From NCBI GenBank assembly GCA_001508155.1, contig LGFI01000004.1:1-64000 (forward strand): 64,000 nt of DNA, read 5' to 3'. The notes beneath the pieces were generated by a model. That model did no database searches and was not told where the DNA came from. It saw only the letters and a list, made by a program, of their open reading frames with translations. Position numbers and translations under genes: made by a program. The DNA comes from Acetothermia bacterium 64_32. Lineage in GTDB: Bacteria; Bipolaricaulota; Bipolaricaulia; Bipolaricaulales; Bipolaricaulaceae. Shown here piece by piece: positions 1 to 8,115 of the stretch. Each line of letters begins with the position of its first letter. The stretch's first letter is position 1.

Positions 1-357
1 CTGGCCAAGGCCATAAAGGCCCGGGCCATCACCGAGATGCGCCATGCCGAGGCCCTGATCGAGCGGATCCTTTTCCTGGAGGGGAAGCCCATCGTATCCG
101 AACTCGACCCCGTAAACATCGGCGAGGACGTGAAAGCGATCCATGAAAACGACCTAAAAAGCGAGTACGCCGCCGACCGGGCCTACAACGAGACGATCAA
201 GCTGGCCCAAGAGGTGGGCGACAACGCCACCAAGGTCCTCTTGGAAGGGATCCTGAAGGACGAGGAGGAGCACGTCGACTGGATCGAGGCCCAACTTGAG
301 CAGATAAAGCAGATGGGCCTTGAGAACTACCTCACCGAGCAGCTGGAGGAGGACTAG
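1..357 (+). CDS. bfr: Bacterioferritin, 3' part (5' end outside window)
   Basis: The reading frame is open from base 1 and ends with TAG at 355-357, so the N-terminus lies outside the window. The visible 118 residues contain 'RHAEALIERILFLEG', the conserved helix of bacterioferritins that supplies His and Glu to the di-iron ferroxidase centre, and near the C-terminus 'DEEEHVDWIEAQLEQI', the last helix with its metal-binding Glu and His. The family stores iron as 24-subunit cytoplasmic shells and protects against peroxide. An internal ATG at base 37 is not the true start, because conserved helix sequence precedes it. The haem-ligand Met cannot be judged from this fragment. Confidence 0.9.
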   Translation: MAKAIKARAITEMRHAEALIERILFLEGKPIVSELDPVNIGEDVKAIHENDLKSEYAADRAYNETIKLAQEVGDNATKVLLEGILKDEEEHVDWIEAQLEQIKQMGLENYLTEQLEED

Positions 358-367
358 CTTGGAGGCG

Positions 368-402
368 GCGGGGCAGGATCCAGCCCTCGGGTCCTGTCCC
401 GC
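368..402 (+). terminator. Stem-loop after bacterioferritin
   Basis: Arms GCGGGGCAGGATCC (368-381) and GGGTCCTGTCCCGC (389-402) pair over 14 positions with two G-U pairs and a 7-nt loop, starting 11 bases after the stop codon. No T-run follows, so it may be an mRNA 3'-end stabiliser or a factor-dependent terminator. Confidence 0.45.
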
Positions 403-426
403 TGCGGCCTTGGTGCCGCCCAGGGC

Positions 427-600
427 CTACATTACGGTGTCAAAAGAAGATCCCTGATCCCCGGCCCAGCACCACCCACGTGAGAGGCCTTTTTGGGCTA
501 CTCTTAGCAGCCCTTCAAAGAAGCGCTCGTCAGCCGGGATCTCATCCGGGACCTTTGTACCCGTGCCGATAGCTGCTGCGAGAATCCTCGCATGAATTAA
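427..600 (-). pseudogene. Possible gene remnant in the 358-625 gap
   Basis: The gap between bacterioferritin and the MATE gene has no complete gene. Its minus strand has about 57 codons open without an ATG or GTG start, reading 'RILAAAIGTGTKVPDEIPAD' then 'ERFFEGLLRVAQKGLSRG' and ending at TAG (427-429). The composition looks protein-like, so this may be the decayed tail of a gene, but I do not recognise the family. It could equally be a chance open stretch in GC-rich DNA. Confidence 0.2.
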
Positions 601-625
601 AGCTTTTCACGATCCGGGTGGGCAC

Positions 626-2038
626 TCACTGTCGAACGCCTGATAGGGGGGCCTTCACCGAAAGGAGCTCCCCTTTGAGCCAGCCGACGGTATGGTGGCC
701 CCAGGCGAAGGCAACAAGGCCCGCACACACGTTCCCAGTGATGATCCCCCACCACACGCCCAAGACCCCAAGCCCCCCGAGGAGGGAAAGCCCGTATGCT
801 CCAAGGACCTGGAGGACAAGCGTCCTGAGGATCGTTACAAGAAGAGCCCGCTCCCCCTTTCCAATACCGTTGAACATGGCGCTGGTGAGCATACCGAAGG
901 GGACGGTGGGGAGGAAGACGGTCATCCATCGCAGGAACCTCACGAGCTCAGGCCTCAAGGCGGCGCTCCCTGCGGAGTAGGTGAAAAGAAGAGCGAGGTA
1001 GGGTGCCAGGATGGCCACCATCCCCGCCACGATGAGCTCCAAGACCAACCCGAACCTCACCGCATAAAGATACGCCACCCGGAGCTTTTCCACCTCCCGC
1101 GCCCCATAGGCAGCCCCGCAGACGGCGGTTACCCCGGTGGCCATCCCCATGAGGGGGATGGTGCCGATGGTAACGATCCGCCAGCCGGAGGTGAAAACCG
1201 CCACCCCGGCCTCCCCGGCCACCCGAAGCAGGATCCAGTTGAGGAGGAATGCGGAAAGGGACATGGAAATTTGGGAAAGGGAGGCGGGAACCCCCACCCG
1301 CATGATCTCGAAAAAAAGCCCCCCATCCCACCGGAAGAGCCTTGGGAGGAGCTCCACGTAGGTGTCCCGCTTTAGGAAGAGCCAATAGAAGACAAGGAGT
1401 GCGGAGACGAACTGTCCGAAAAGGGTGGCCCAGGCTGCCCCCACCACCCCAAGGCCCAGCCCGTAGATGAACAGGGGATCGAGGACGATGTTTAGGAGGG
1501 AGCCGGCGAGCATGGCGTACATGGCCCGACGGGCATCCCCCTCCCCCCGCAGCACCGCAAGGCCGATGTTGGCTAGGAACACGAACACGGCGCCGGAGAA
1601 AAGCACCCGTGCGTAGCCGCTGGCGAAGGCCCCGGTGGCCTCCTCGGCCGCCATCCCCCGGAAGATGTGGCCCGAAAGCGGGGCCAGGACGACCGAAAGG
1701 AGGACAGCCAATCCTAGCCCTGTTGTGAACGCATGCAGGGCGGCGTTGCTCGCCCCAGCGCGGTCTTTTGCCCCGATCCTGCGGGAGATGGCGGCCGAGC
1801 CCCCGACCCCGATCCCGGTGGCCAGGGCCATGAGCCCCATGAAGAACGGGAAGAAAAGCCCCACCGCCGCGAGGGCCCCCTGTCCCAGCCCCGCCACCCA
1901 GACGGCGTCCACCACGTTGTAGGCCGACTGGACAAGCATCGCCGCCATCATGGGGAGGGAGAGTTTTAGAATAGCCCGACGGGGGTCCCCAAGCAGGGTT
2001 TTCACGCCGGGAGTTACCCTCTCCACCTGTTCCCTCAC
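626..2038 (-). CDS. MATE-family multidrug/Na+ antiporter
   Basis: A polytopic inner-membrane exporter of about 470 residues, the usual length for the MATE family (12 transmembrane helices in two homologous halves). The N-terminal part reads 'ILKLSLPMMAAMLVQSAYNV' followed by 'VDAVWVAGLGQGALAAVG', the typical first two helices; a second repeat begins near 'IMRVGVPASLSQISMSLSAF'. MATE proteins expel cationic drugs or metabolites using Na+ or H+ gradients. I chose GTG at 2038 because it overlaps the upstream permease stop as GTGA; an upstream ATG at 2065 would overlap that gene by 31 bp. It is the last gene of a padR-ABC-permease-MATE operon, so two unrelated exporters appear to be controlled together. 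Substrate unknown. Confidence 0.88.
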   Translation of the reverse strand: MREQVERVTPGVKTLLGDPRRAILKLSLPMMAAMLVQSAYNVVDAVWVAGLGQGALAAVGLFFPFFMGLMALATGIGVGGSAAISRRIGAKDRAGASNAALHAFTTGLGLAVLLSVVLAPLSGHIFRGMAAEEATGAFASGYARVLFSGAVFVFLANIGLAVLRGEGDARRAMYAMLAGSLLNIVLDPLFIYGLGLGVVGAAWATLFGQFVSALLVFYWLFLKRDTYVELLPRLFRWDGGLFFEIMRVGVPASLSQISMSLSAFLLNWILLRVAGEAGVAVFTSGWRIVTIGTIPLMGMATGVTAVCGAAYGAREVEKLRVAYLYAVRFGLVLELIVAGMVAILAPYLALLFTYSAGSAALRPELVRFLRWMTVFLPTVPFGMLTSAMFNGIGKGERALLVTILRTLVLQVLGAYGLSLLGGLGVLGVWWGIITGNVCAGLVAFAWGHHTVGWLKGELLSVKAPLSGVRQ

Positions 2039-2817
2039 TCCACCGTGGCCCGGCGGAACATCCACTGGGCCAAAAGCCCCATGGCCAGGGCCAGCCCCAC
2101 GATCACGGCGATCCCGGTGTACATCGCGCCCCAGTCCCAGCCGTGCAGGGTGAGCTCCCGGATGGGGGCCACGGCGTGGGTCACCGGGTTGACCCGGGCG
2201 ATGGCCGAAAGCCAGCCCGGCATCGCCTCCCGGGGGAAAAGGGCATTGCTGGCAAACATAAGGGGCATGGTGAAGAAGTTGACAATGGCCATGAGGGTTT
2301 CCTGGGTCTTTATCGTCACGGCCATGGAAAGCGAAAAGCCGCTCAGGATGGTGCTGAAGATCATGGCGATGAGGAGGATTGCAAGGATTCCCACGGGCCC
2401 TGAGGCAAAACGCACCCCAAAGCCCATGGCGATGAGGATGATCACCAGGACCTGAATCCCTCCCTGGAGGGCGGCGGCCAGCATCTTCCCCAAGGGGATC
2501 GCCCCGCGGGAGATAGGCGCTGCCATGAGCTTTTCAAGGTACCCAAACCTCCGGTCCCAGATGATGGAGATCCCCGAAAACACCCCGCCGAACAGGACCG
2601 TCATCAGGATGATCCCCGGGGTCATAAAGGCAAGATAGCTTTGCGTTCCCAGCATCTGCTGGACGTATTGGTTTTTGGCAAACCCCTGCATCACGTTCCC
2701 CATGAGCCCAAGCCAAAGAAGCGGCTGGATCAAGGTAACCACCACCCGCACCTTGGCCCGGAAGAACTTGATGAGCTCCCGCCAGGCCACGTACCAAATG
2801 TCCGATAGCATCGTCAT
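2035..2817 (-). CDS. ABC-2 type transporter permease (DrrB-like)
   Basis: A 260-residue permease with six predicted membrane segments. It begins 'DIWYVAWRELIKFFRAKV', the amphipathic N-terminus typical of ABC-2 exporters of the daunorubicin-resistance type, followed by 'LIQPLLWLGLMGNVMQGF'. Late in the protein 'MPLMFASNALFPREAMPGWL' matches the conserved segment around the fifth helix. It starts inside the ATPase stop codon (ATGA at 2814-2817) and ends overlapping the MATE gene, so the three are probably translated in concert. Together with the upstream ATPase it should form a two-component exporter of lipophilic compounds, drugs or glycolipids. The substrate cannot be read from sequence. Confidence 0.88.
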   Translation of the reverse strand: MTMLSDIWYVAWRELIKFFRAKVRVVVTLIQPLLWLGLMGNVMQGFAKNQYVQQMLGTQSYLAFMTPGIILMTVLFGGVFSGISIIWDRRFGYLEKLMAAPISRGAIPLGKMLAAALQGGIQVLVIILIAMGFGVRFASGPVGILAILLIAMIFSTILSGFSLSMAVTIKTQETLMAIVNFFTMPLMFASNALFPREAMPGWLSAIARVNPVTHAVAPIRELTLHGWDWGAMYTGIAVIVGLALAMGLLAQWMFRRATVE

Positions 2818-3830
2818 CTCCGGATCCTCCTTGACATAACGCGGGCTCTTATGAGCTCCTCCCGGGAGCCCTCCGCCTCCCGGATCTCCCTCCCGGTGTA
2901 GTGGAGGTAGACGTCGTCCAGGGTGGGGCGCTTGAGCCGGATGGAATGGATCCCCGCGCTGCTCTCCTGGGCCAGGCGCACGATCTCGGGGATAAGTTGG
3001 TCCCCGTCCTTCTCCACCACGATGCGGTGGATCCCGTCAGCCGCAGACCGGACCTCCCGCACCCCGGGAAGGGCCCGCAGGGCGGAGAGGAGCGGCTCGA
3101 GCCTACCCTCGTCCCCAAGGAAGCGCACCGTGATGAGATCGCCGCCGATCCCGGCCTTCAAGGCCCCAGGTCGATCCAGGGCCATGATCTTCCCCCGATC
3201 GATGATGGCCACCCGGTCTGAGAGCACATCCGCCTCCTCCATGTAGTGGGTGGTGAGGAAGATGGTCATCTCATGCTCGCTCCGCAGCCTCTCGATGTAC
3301 TCCCAGATGGTCTTCCTCGTCTGCACGTCCAGGCCCAACGTGGGCTCGTCCAAAAACAGGATCTTGGGGCGGTGGATCAAGGCGCAGGCGATATCCAGGC
3401 GCTTGAGCATCCCGCCGGAGTAGGTATCGGCGGTGTCGTTCCTCCTTTCCCATAGGCCGAAGAGTTTCAACACCTCTTCTCCCCGGCGGCGGACCTCCGC
3501 CCGGGAAAGGTGATAAAACCTCCCCTGAAGGTAGAGGTTCTCCCAGCCGGTCAAGCGATCGTCCACCGCGGTCTCCTGGGCGGCATAGCCGATGTTCCTC
3601 TTCACCACCCCGGGGTCGTGGCGGATGTCCACCCCCAGGACCTTGATCGTCCCCGAGGTGGGCCTGAGGAGCCCGATCACGCACTTTATGGTGGTGGACT
3701 TCCCGGCCCCGTTCGGGCCCAAAAAACCGAAGATCTCCTGCTCGCTTATGGAAAAGGAGATCCCGTCCACTGCCCTTACGCCGCCTTTATAGACCTTGAC
3801 GAGGTCGTGAACGTCGATTGCACTCATCAT
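2814..3830 (-). CDS. ABC transporter ATP-binding protein (DrrA-like)
   Basis: The ATPase of the drug-type exporter, about 338 residues. Walker A 'GPNGAGKSTT', signature 'YSGGMLKRLDIA' and Walker B 'ILFLDEPTLGLD' are all present, followed by the His switch 'FLTTHYMEEAD'. The long C-terminal part after the nucleotide domain is usual for DrrA/CcmA-type ATPases. I place the start at ATG 3830, which overlaps the PadR stop as ATGA; the longer open frame to 4019 is only the shadow of padR. Its stop overlaps the permease start by 4 bp. PadR-linked ABC exporters are a common bacterial arrangement in which drugs or lipophilic signals induce the pump. Confidence 0.92.
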   Translation of the reverse strand: MMSAIDVHDLVKVYKGGVRAVDGISFSISEQEIFGFLGPNGAGKSTTIKCVIGLLRPTSGTIKVLGVDIRHDPGVVKRNIGYAAQETAVDDRLTGWENLYLQGRFYHLSRAEVRRRGEEVLKLFGLWERRNDTADTYSGGMLKRLDIACALIHRPKILFLDEPTLGLDVQTRKTIWEYIERLRSEHEMTIFLTTHYMEEADVLSDRVAIIDRGKIMALDRPGALKAGIGGDLITVRFLGDEGRLEPLLSALRALPGVREVRSAADGIHRIVVEKDGDQLIPEIVRLAQESSAGIHSIRLKRPTLDDVYLHYTGREIREAEGSREELIRARVMSRRIRR

Positions 3831-4273
3831 CCTTCCTCCACCAGTTTTGCGAGCCTGTCCCGTGCCTCCTCCAAGATGCGGAAGGCCTCCTTGGCCTTCC
3901 CTTGGGAGAAGGCCTGCCGGACGAGCTGGGCCATCCTGGGCAGGAGCCGCATGGGGTGGTTGGGGTCGTCGAATGCTTTCCATACCGCCTGCTCCTTTAT
4001 TCCCAGCTCCTTGAGCCATTCCTTACGCCTGTCCCAGAGCTCGTTCAGGTACCTTTGACCTTCGAGGGTGAGCTCCCAGTACACCTTGTTCCCCACCGGC
4101 CGGGCGGCAAGCAGCCCCCCATCGCCCAACATCTGGAGGAGGGGGTAGACGGAGCCCGGGGAGGGCTGCCAGCCCACCTCCCGCTCGATCTCCTTTATGA
4201 GCTCGTAGCCGGTCTTGCTCCCCTGGGAGAGGAGCTTCAGCACCCAGAACTTAAGCATCCCTCTTGCCGCCAT
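3827..4273 (-). CDS. PadR-family transcriptional regulator
   Basis: A 148-residue winged-helix regulator. Residues 1-80 contain the PadR core: 'LKFWVLKLLSQGSKTGYELI', then 'GWQPSPGSVYPLLQMLGDGG' with the diagnostic SPGSVYPLL recognition helix, and the wing 'VYWELTLEGQRYL'. The rest is a helical dimerisation tail. PadR proteins usually repress their own operon and are released by small lipophilic ligands. An AAAGGAG ribosome site (4278-4284) precedes ATG 4273, and a 12-bp palindrome sits just upstream. It is the first gene of the exporter operon, overlapping the ATPase gene by 4 bp. Confidence 0.92.
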   Translation of the reverse strand: MAARGMLKFWVLKLLSQGSKTGYELIKEIEREVGWQPSPGSVYPLLQMLGDGGLLAARPVGNKVYWELTLEGQRYLNELWDRRKEWLKELGIKEQAVWKAFDDPNHPMRLLPRMAQLVRQAFSQGKAKEAFRILEEARDRLAKLVEEG

Positions 4274-4289
4274 CCCAGCTCCTTTGGAA

Positions 4290-4301
4290 CCGATATATCG
4301 G
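4290..4301. promoter_or_regulatory. Palindromic operator candidate upstream of padR
   Basis: CCGATATATCGG is a perfect 12-bp palindrome, 17 bp upstream of the padR start codon and next to AT-rich bases suited to a promoter. A PadR dimer binding here would autoregulate the exporter operon. This is inferred from position and symmetry. Confidence 0.45.
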
Positions 4302-4354
4302 AGCCGATTATAAGGGGGAGGGAGGTTTTTGGAAAGGCGATTGGGGGGTTGGTC

Positions 4355-5419
4355 TCAAGGGATGAGCTCGGTGTTTTGATCGAGGCGGGCGCAGGCGTGG
4401 GCGATGAGCTTGGCCGCGTTCTCCAGGTCGGGGAAGGAGACGATCTCGCAGGGGGAATGCATGTAGCGGTTAGGGATGGAAACCAGGGCGGTAGCCACCC
4501 CGGCCCGGGTTAGCTGGATGGCGTTGGCGTCCGTTCCGGTGCCCCTGGGGGCGGGTTCCACTTGGAAGGGGATCTTCTCCTTTTGGGCGGTCTCCACCAG
4601 GAGCTCAAACAGCCTGGGGTTCACGTTCGCCCCCCGGGCCAGCACCGGCCCCTCCCCCAGCTTCGCCTCCCCCACCCGCTTCTTCTCCCCCTCCATCCCC
4701 GGGGTATCGGTGGTGAAGGTCACGTCCACGGCGATCCCCACCTTGGGCTCCAGCCCGAAGGCACTGGTCCTGGCCCCCCGCAACCCGATCTCCTCCTGCA
4801 CGGTGGCCACCGCAAACACGGCACAGCGGGGCTTGAGGTCCCTGAGAAGTCTCAGGGCCTCCAGCACCACGTAGGCACCGATCCGGTCGTCTATCCCCCG
4901 GGCCACCAGGAGGTCGTCCGCCAAAAGCTGGGGCCCGTAGGCCAGGACAGCGGGATCCCCCACCGAAACCCGCTCCTCTGCCTCCTTTTTGGACTTGGCC
5001 CCGATGTCCACCCACAGATCCTCAAGCTTCACCACCTTCTTCCGCTCCTCCTCCTCCAGGAGATGAACCGGCTTTCGCCCGATCACCCCCAGTACCCTCC
5101 CCGACCTCCCCTTTATCCAGACCCGCTGCCCGGGGAGCACTTGGGGGTCCCAACCCCCGATCCCCTGAAGGTAGATAAAGCCCTTCTCATCGATGTAGGA
5201 GACCATGAGCCCGATCTCATCCAGGTGCCCGGCGAGCATCACCCTGGGGCTCGCCGATTCGTTCACGGCCGCGAAGGCATTCCCATGTAGGTCCTTCCAG
5301 GTGCGATCGGCAAAGGACCCCGCCTCCTTCAACCATACACCGGCGGCCTCCTCTTCAAACCCCGACGGGCTCATGGTGGAGAGGAATTCCTTGAGGAACT
5401 GGAGTCTTCTGTCATTCAT
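4355..5419 (-). CDS. M42-family metallo-aminopeptidase
   Basis: A 354-residue cytosolic di-metal aminopeptidase of the tetrahedral/dodecameric M42 family. Metal and catalytic motifs are in order: 'AGHLDEIGLMV' (first His/Asp), 'RGIDDRIGAYVVLEAL' (bridging Asp), 'ATVQEEIGLRGA' (catalytic Glu pair), 'AVDVTFTTDTPG' (Asp), and 'IPNRYMHSPCE' (last His). 'PRGTGTDANAIQLTRAGV' is the substrate loop. These enzymes trim short peptides made by the proteasome or imported from outside; they are common in thermophiles and archaea. It ends a minus-strand series but is 63 bp from its upstream neighbour, so it may or may not be co-transcribed. Start ATG 5419 has only a modest ribosome site. Confidence 0.92.
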   Translation of the reverse strand: MNDRRLQFLKEFLSTMSPSGFEEEAAGVWLKEAGSFADRTWKDLHGNAFAAVNESASPRVMLAGHLDEIGLMVSYIDEKGFIYLQGIGGWDPQVLPGQRVWIKGRSGRVLGVIGRKPVHLLEEEERKKVVKLEDLWVDIGAKSKKEAEERVSVGDPAVLAYGPQLLADDLLVARGIDDRIGAYVVLEALRLLRDLKPRCAVFAVATVQEEIGLRGARTSAFGLEPKVGIAVDVTFTTDTPGMEGEKKRVGEAKLGEGPVLARGANVNPRLFELLVETAQKEKIPFQVEPAPRGTGTDANAIQLTRAGVATALVSIPNRYMHSPCEIVSFPDLENAAKLIAHACARLDQNTELIP

Positions 5420-5482
5420 CCCCTTCAGCCTCCCGATCTTCGTTTACGGATTGTAACTGCTTGGGGCCTTAGGTGCATATGC

Positions 5483-5821
5483 TCAGCAGGTGAGGTGCAA
5501 AAGGGCGCAAGTCCTTTTGGTGGGGGAAAGCTCGTTGTAGGCTTCCACGGCCTCGGCGGTCTTGGTGGCCAGGAGCTCGATCCCCCGGCGGCGGGTGCTC
5601 TCCTCCGCCTCCGGGGTGAGCTTGAGCAGGCCGGAGAACCCGGTGCCCACTATGATGAGCTCGGGGCCCTCGGCCAGGGCGGCCTCCAGGTCCTCGGGGT
5701 GAACCCGGTGTCCCTCCCTCCGCTGCCAGGGGCGTACCTGCCCTGTAAGGATCATGATGTCCTGGGTCCATACCTGCCCCTCCACCTGGATCCGGCCGAA
5801 CCTGTATCCGGAAAGCCGCAT
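5483..5821 (-). CDS. Mth938-like (DUF498/NDUFAF3-type) domain protein
   Basis: A 112-residue single-domain protein. 'YRFGRIQVEGQVWTQDIMIL' near the start and 'LEAALAEGPELIIVGTGFSG' followed by 'GIELLATKTAEAVEAYNELS' match the Mth938/DUF498 fold, which also includes the mitochondrial complex I assembly factor NDUFAF3. The biochemical role in bacteria is not established. The C-terminus 'KRTCALLHLTC' also fits the family, in which a short helical tail closes the domain. It lies 32 bp downstream of the thioredoxin-CcdA gene on the same strand and is likely co-transcribed with it. Confidence 0.8.
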   Translation of the reverse strand: MRLSGYRFGRIQVEGQVWTQDIMILTGQVRPWQRREGHRVHPEDLEAALAEGPELIIVGTGFSGLLKLTPEAEESTRRRGIELLATKTAEAVEAYNELSPTKRTCALLHLTC

Positions 5822-5853
5822 CCTCGATCACCTCCGGGGTGATTTTACCGCCC

Positions 5854-7005
5854 CTAGATGTAGCCGAGCTGGAGGGCCACGATCATCCCCGCCCCCAGGA
5901 GGAACATGACCGCCCCAGAAACCAGGTGCAGCTTCCCGAGGCGCTGCGACCGCCACCTCTCCGCCCGGGCGGTGGTGGTGAACCCAAGATGCACCCCCAG
6001 CGTGATCAGAAGGAGCGGGATCACGAAGATGAAGTTGTAGAAAAGCAGGTACAGGATCCCGGTGGTGCGGGTGGTGGTCTTGGAGAGCAGGGCCAGGATG
6101 GCGATGTAGGGGCCGGAGGAGCAAGGGAGGAGGAAAAGCGAATCCAACACCCCCACCACGAACGCCCCCGGGACCGATACCACCGAGGAGGTGACCCGCT
6201 TTACCAGCGGCCGCCACCTCTGGGGTACCTCGATGGTGAACCACTTCCCGTAGGCGAAGTAGTCCTTCATGTTCCACAGGCCGAGCAGGATGGCGAGGAT
6301 GGATACGGCCAGGATGAACGGCCGCTGCACCCCGGCGGCCTGGATGGCGGTGAAGATCCCGATCCCCATGAGGAAATAGGAGATGTAGATCGCCGCCACG
6401 AACGCCAGGCCCGCCTGCAGCACCTTCCCCCTTTTCCCGGCCACAAGCAGGGTCCCCAGGAGCAGCACCAAAACGGCAAACGTACAGGGGTTCACGGAGT
6501 CCGCCGCCGCGGCCAGGACCACCGCCGGGATGGTGAGCTTCTCCGCCAGGCCGGCGCTCGCCCCCTTGACCTTGGCGAGGGGTGAGGGGGCGTTCTGGGC
6601 GATCGCCTCCCGGATGGCGTCCTCCAGGGCGAACTCCTCGGCCCTGCCGGTGAGGGGCTGGGGGTCCTGGCCGGGGCGGTAGAAGGTGCCGCCGACATCG
6701 GCCACCTCCCCGATGAAGATCACCGGGGTGGACCAGGAAAGCCCCTCGATCCCGTAGGCGGAAAGTAGCTTTTCCAAGAGCTCCAGGGCCTCCTCCTCCC
6801 GTACGCTGTGGTAGACGACCTCAAGCTCCGGGTAGTTGGGTAGGATCCCTTCCAAGAACTCCTCCACCCGGGCGCAGTGGGGGCACCCCTCGTCGTAGAA
6901 GAACACCATGGTGGTGGCCAGGGCCGGCAGGCCCAAGACGAAGAGGGAGAGGAAGAGCACCCTCCGGAACCCGGTCAAAACCCCTCCCTGGAGGGAGTCC
7001 GGCAA
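5854..7005 (-). CDS. Thioredoxin-fold / CcdA-like membrane fusion protein
   Basis: A 383-residue fusion. After an N-terminal membrane anchor (residues 14-31) comes a thioredoxin-like domain with redox motif 'EGCPHCARVEEF' (Cys41, Cys44) and the cis-Pro region 'STPVIFIGEVADVGG'. From about residue 155 there are six or more hydrophobic segments of the CcdA/DsbD type, including 'SVNPCTFAVLVLLLGT' and 'LLPCSSGPYIAIL', whose cysteines shuttle electrons across the membrane. The whole resembles a minimal DsbD that moves reducing power from the cytosol to extracytoplasmic thiols. The listed start is TTG 7005 (GGGAGGG upstream); a second TTG at 6978 is equally credible. It follows the DUF1573-rhodanese gene by 4 bp, suggesting a joint sulfur/redox role. 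Confidence 0.85.
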   Translation of the reverse strand: MPDSLQGGVLTGFRRVLFLSLFVLGLPALATTMVFFYDEGCPHCARVEEFLEGILPNYPELEVVYHSVREEEALELLEKLLSAYGIEGLSWSTPVIFIGEVADVGGTFYRPGQDPQPLTGRAEEFALEDAIREAIAQNAPSPLAKVKGASAGLAEKLTIPAVVLAAAADSVNPCTFAVLVLLLGTLLVAGKRGKVLQAGLAFVAAIYISYFLMGIGIFTAIQAAGVQRPFILAVSILAILLGLWNMKDYFAYGKWFTIEVPQRWRPLVKRVTSSVVSVPGAFVVGVLDSLFLLPCSSGPYIAILALLSKTTTRTTGILYLLFYNFIFVIPLLLITLGVHLGFTTTARAERWRSQRLGKLHLVSGAVMFLLGAGMIVALQLGYI

Positions 7006-7009
7006 GCGA

Positions 7010-8059
7010 TCAGCCCTCCCACAGGGCGAGGTCCCCGTAGCGGGCCCTCCACTGGGGGAGGCCGCCGATCAGGCAGCGGGCATCGGGGAACCCGTTCCCC
7101 CTGAGCCACAGGGCGGCCTGGCAGGCGAAGGTGCCCGCATCATCCACGCACCAGATCTGAAGCTTCCCCTCGCCCACCGGGGGAAGGCCCTGGGCCCAGC
7201 CGGGCACCTCCTGGAGGGAGAGGTTCACCGCCCCGGGGAAGTGGCCGGAGGAGAACTCCTCGGGGGCCCTGAGGTCGACGATCACCTGATAGCTCCGGGC
7301 CAGGAACTGAGGCTGGACGGCGTAGCCGCCGTAGTATGGCTGTCCTTGGGGCGGGGCATGCTCGACCCCCTCTCCCCACACGATGAAGGCGTCGCCCACG
7401 GCGTTCCACCAGCCCAAAAGGCCCCCGGAGATGGCGCGGGCGGCGACGAATCCCCTTTCCTGAAGCAATTTGGCCGCCTGGGCCGCCTGCCCGCCTGTGG
7501 CGTCGTAAAGGTAGATCGTGAACTCCCTGGGCAGCCGGACAAGCCAGCCCTCGAGCTCGGAGAACGGGATGTTGATCGCCCCCAGGAGGTGTCCCCGGGC
7601 GTACTCCTCCGGCGGGCGGAGGTCGATCAAGAGGTAAAAGCCGTAGTAGAGCGTGGAGGCGGAGCCCTCATATGGGGCGGCATCGCGCACGGTGCCGGTT
7701 ATGGTGAGGGTTTTGCGCTCGGCCCGGGGGTCGTTGGAGTATACGTACACGTACTTGTGAACCTGTCGGCCCCCGTAGCCGGTGGAATCAAACAGGGCCA
7801 CGAGTTCCATGGACTCCCCCGGCGCCAGCTCCATCTTGGGGAGGGGGGCGGAGGTGCAGCCGCAGGAGGTGGAGGGCTGGCGGTCGAATATCAGGGGCGC
7901 GTCCCCGGCGTTGGTCAGGGTGAAGGTGGCCTCCACCAAGAGCCCCTCGGCCACGGTGCCGAAGTCATAGGTCTCGGGGTCCACCACCAGCCTGGGCCCA
8001 GCCCAGCCCACGCCAAAAAGGAAAACCACAGCCAAAGGGCAAGCCAACCATTTGATCAT
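7010..8059 (-). CDS. Secreted DUF1573 plus tandem rhodanese-like protein
   Basis: A 349-residue protein with a Sec-type signal (residues 1-20). Residues about 24-125 are a DUF1573 immunoglobulin-like domain with hallmark 'STSCGCTSAPLPKMELAPGE'. Two rhodanese-like folds follow, about 140-230 and 255-345, each with the entry motif ('LLIDLRPPEEYARGHLLGAI' and 'VIVDLRAPEEFSSGHFPGAV'). Oddly, neither has Cys at the usual catalytic position: the first reads 'YLYDATGGQA' (Asp186) and the second 'WCVDDAGTFA' (Asp306, with a Cys two residues earlier). Classical thiosulfate sulfurtransferase activity is therefore doubtful, and a binding or scaffold role is possible. The gene precedes a thioredoxin-CcdA fusion by 4 bp and follows aclA by 56 bp. 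Confidence 0.85.
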   Translation of the reverse strand: MIKWLACPLAVVFLFGVGWAGPRLVVDPETYDFGTVAEGLLVEATFTLTNAGDAPLIFDRQPSTSCGCTSAPLPKMELAPGESMELVALFDSTGYGGRQVHKYVYVYSNDPRAERKTLTITGTVRDAAPYEGSASTLYYGFYLLIDLRPPEEYARGHLLGAINIPFSELEGWLVRLPREFTIYLYDATGGQAAQAAKLLQERGFVAARAISGGLLGWWNAVGDAFIVWGEGVEHAPPQGQPYYGGYAVQPQFLARSYQVIVDLRAPEEFSSGHFPGAVNLSLQEVPGWAQGLPPVGEGKLQIWCVDDAGTFACQAALWLRGNGFPDARCLIGGLPQWRARYGDLALWEG

Positions 8060-8115
8060 CCCAACCCCTCCTTTGCGTGCATTCTAACCTACACGCCCCG
8101 GCCAGCCCAGGTTCC

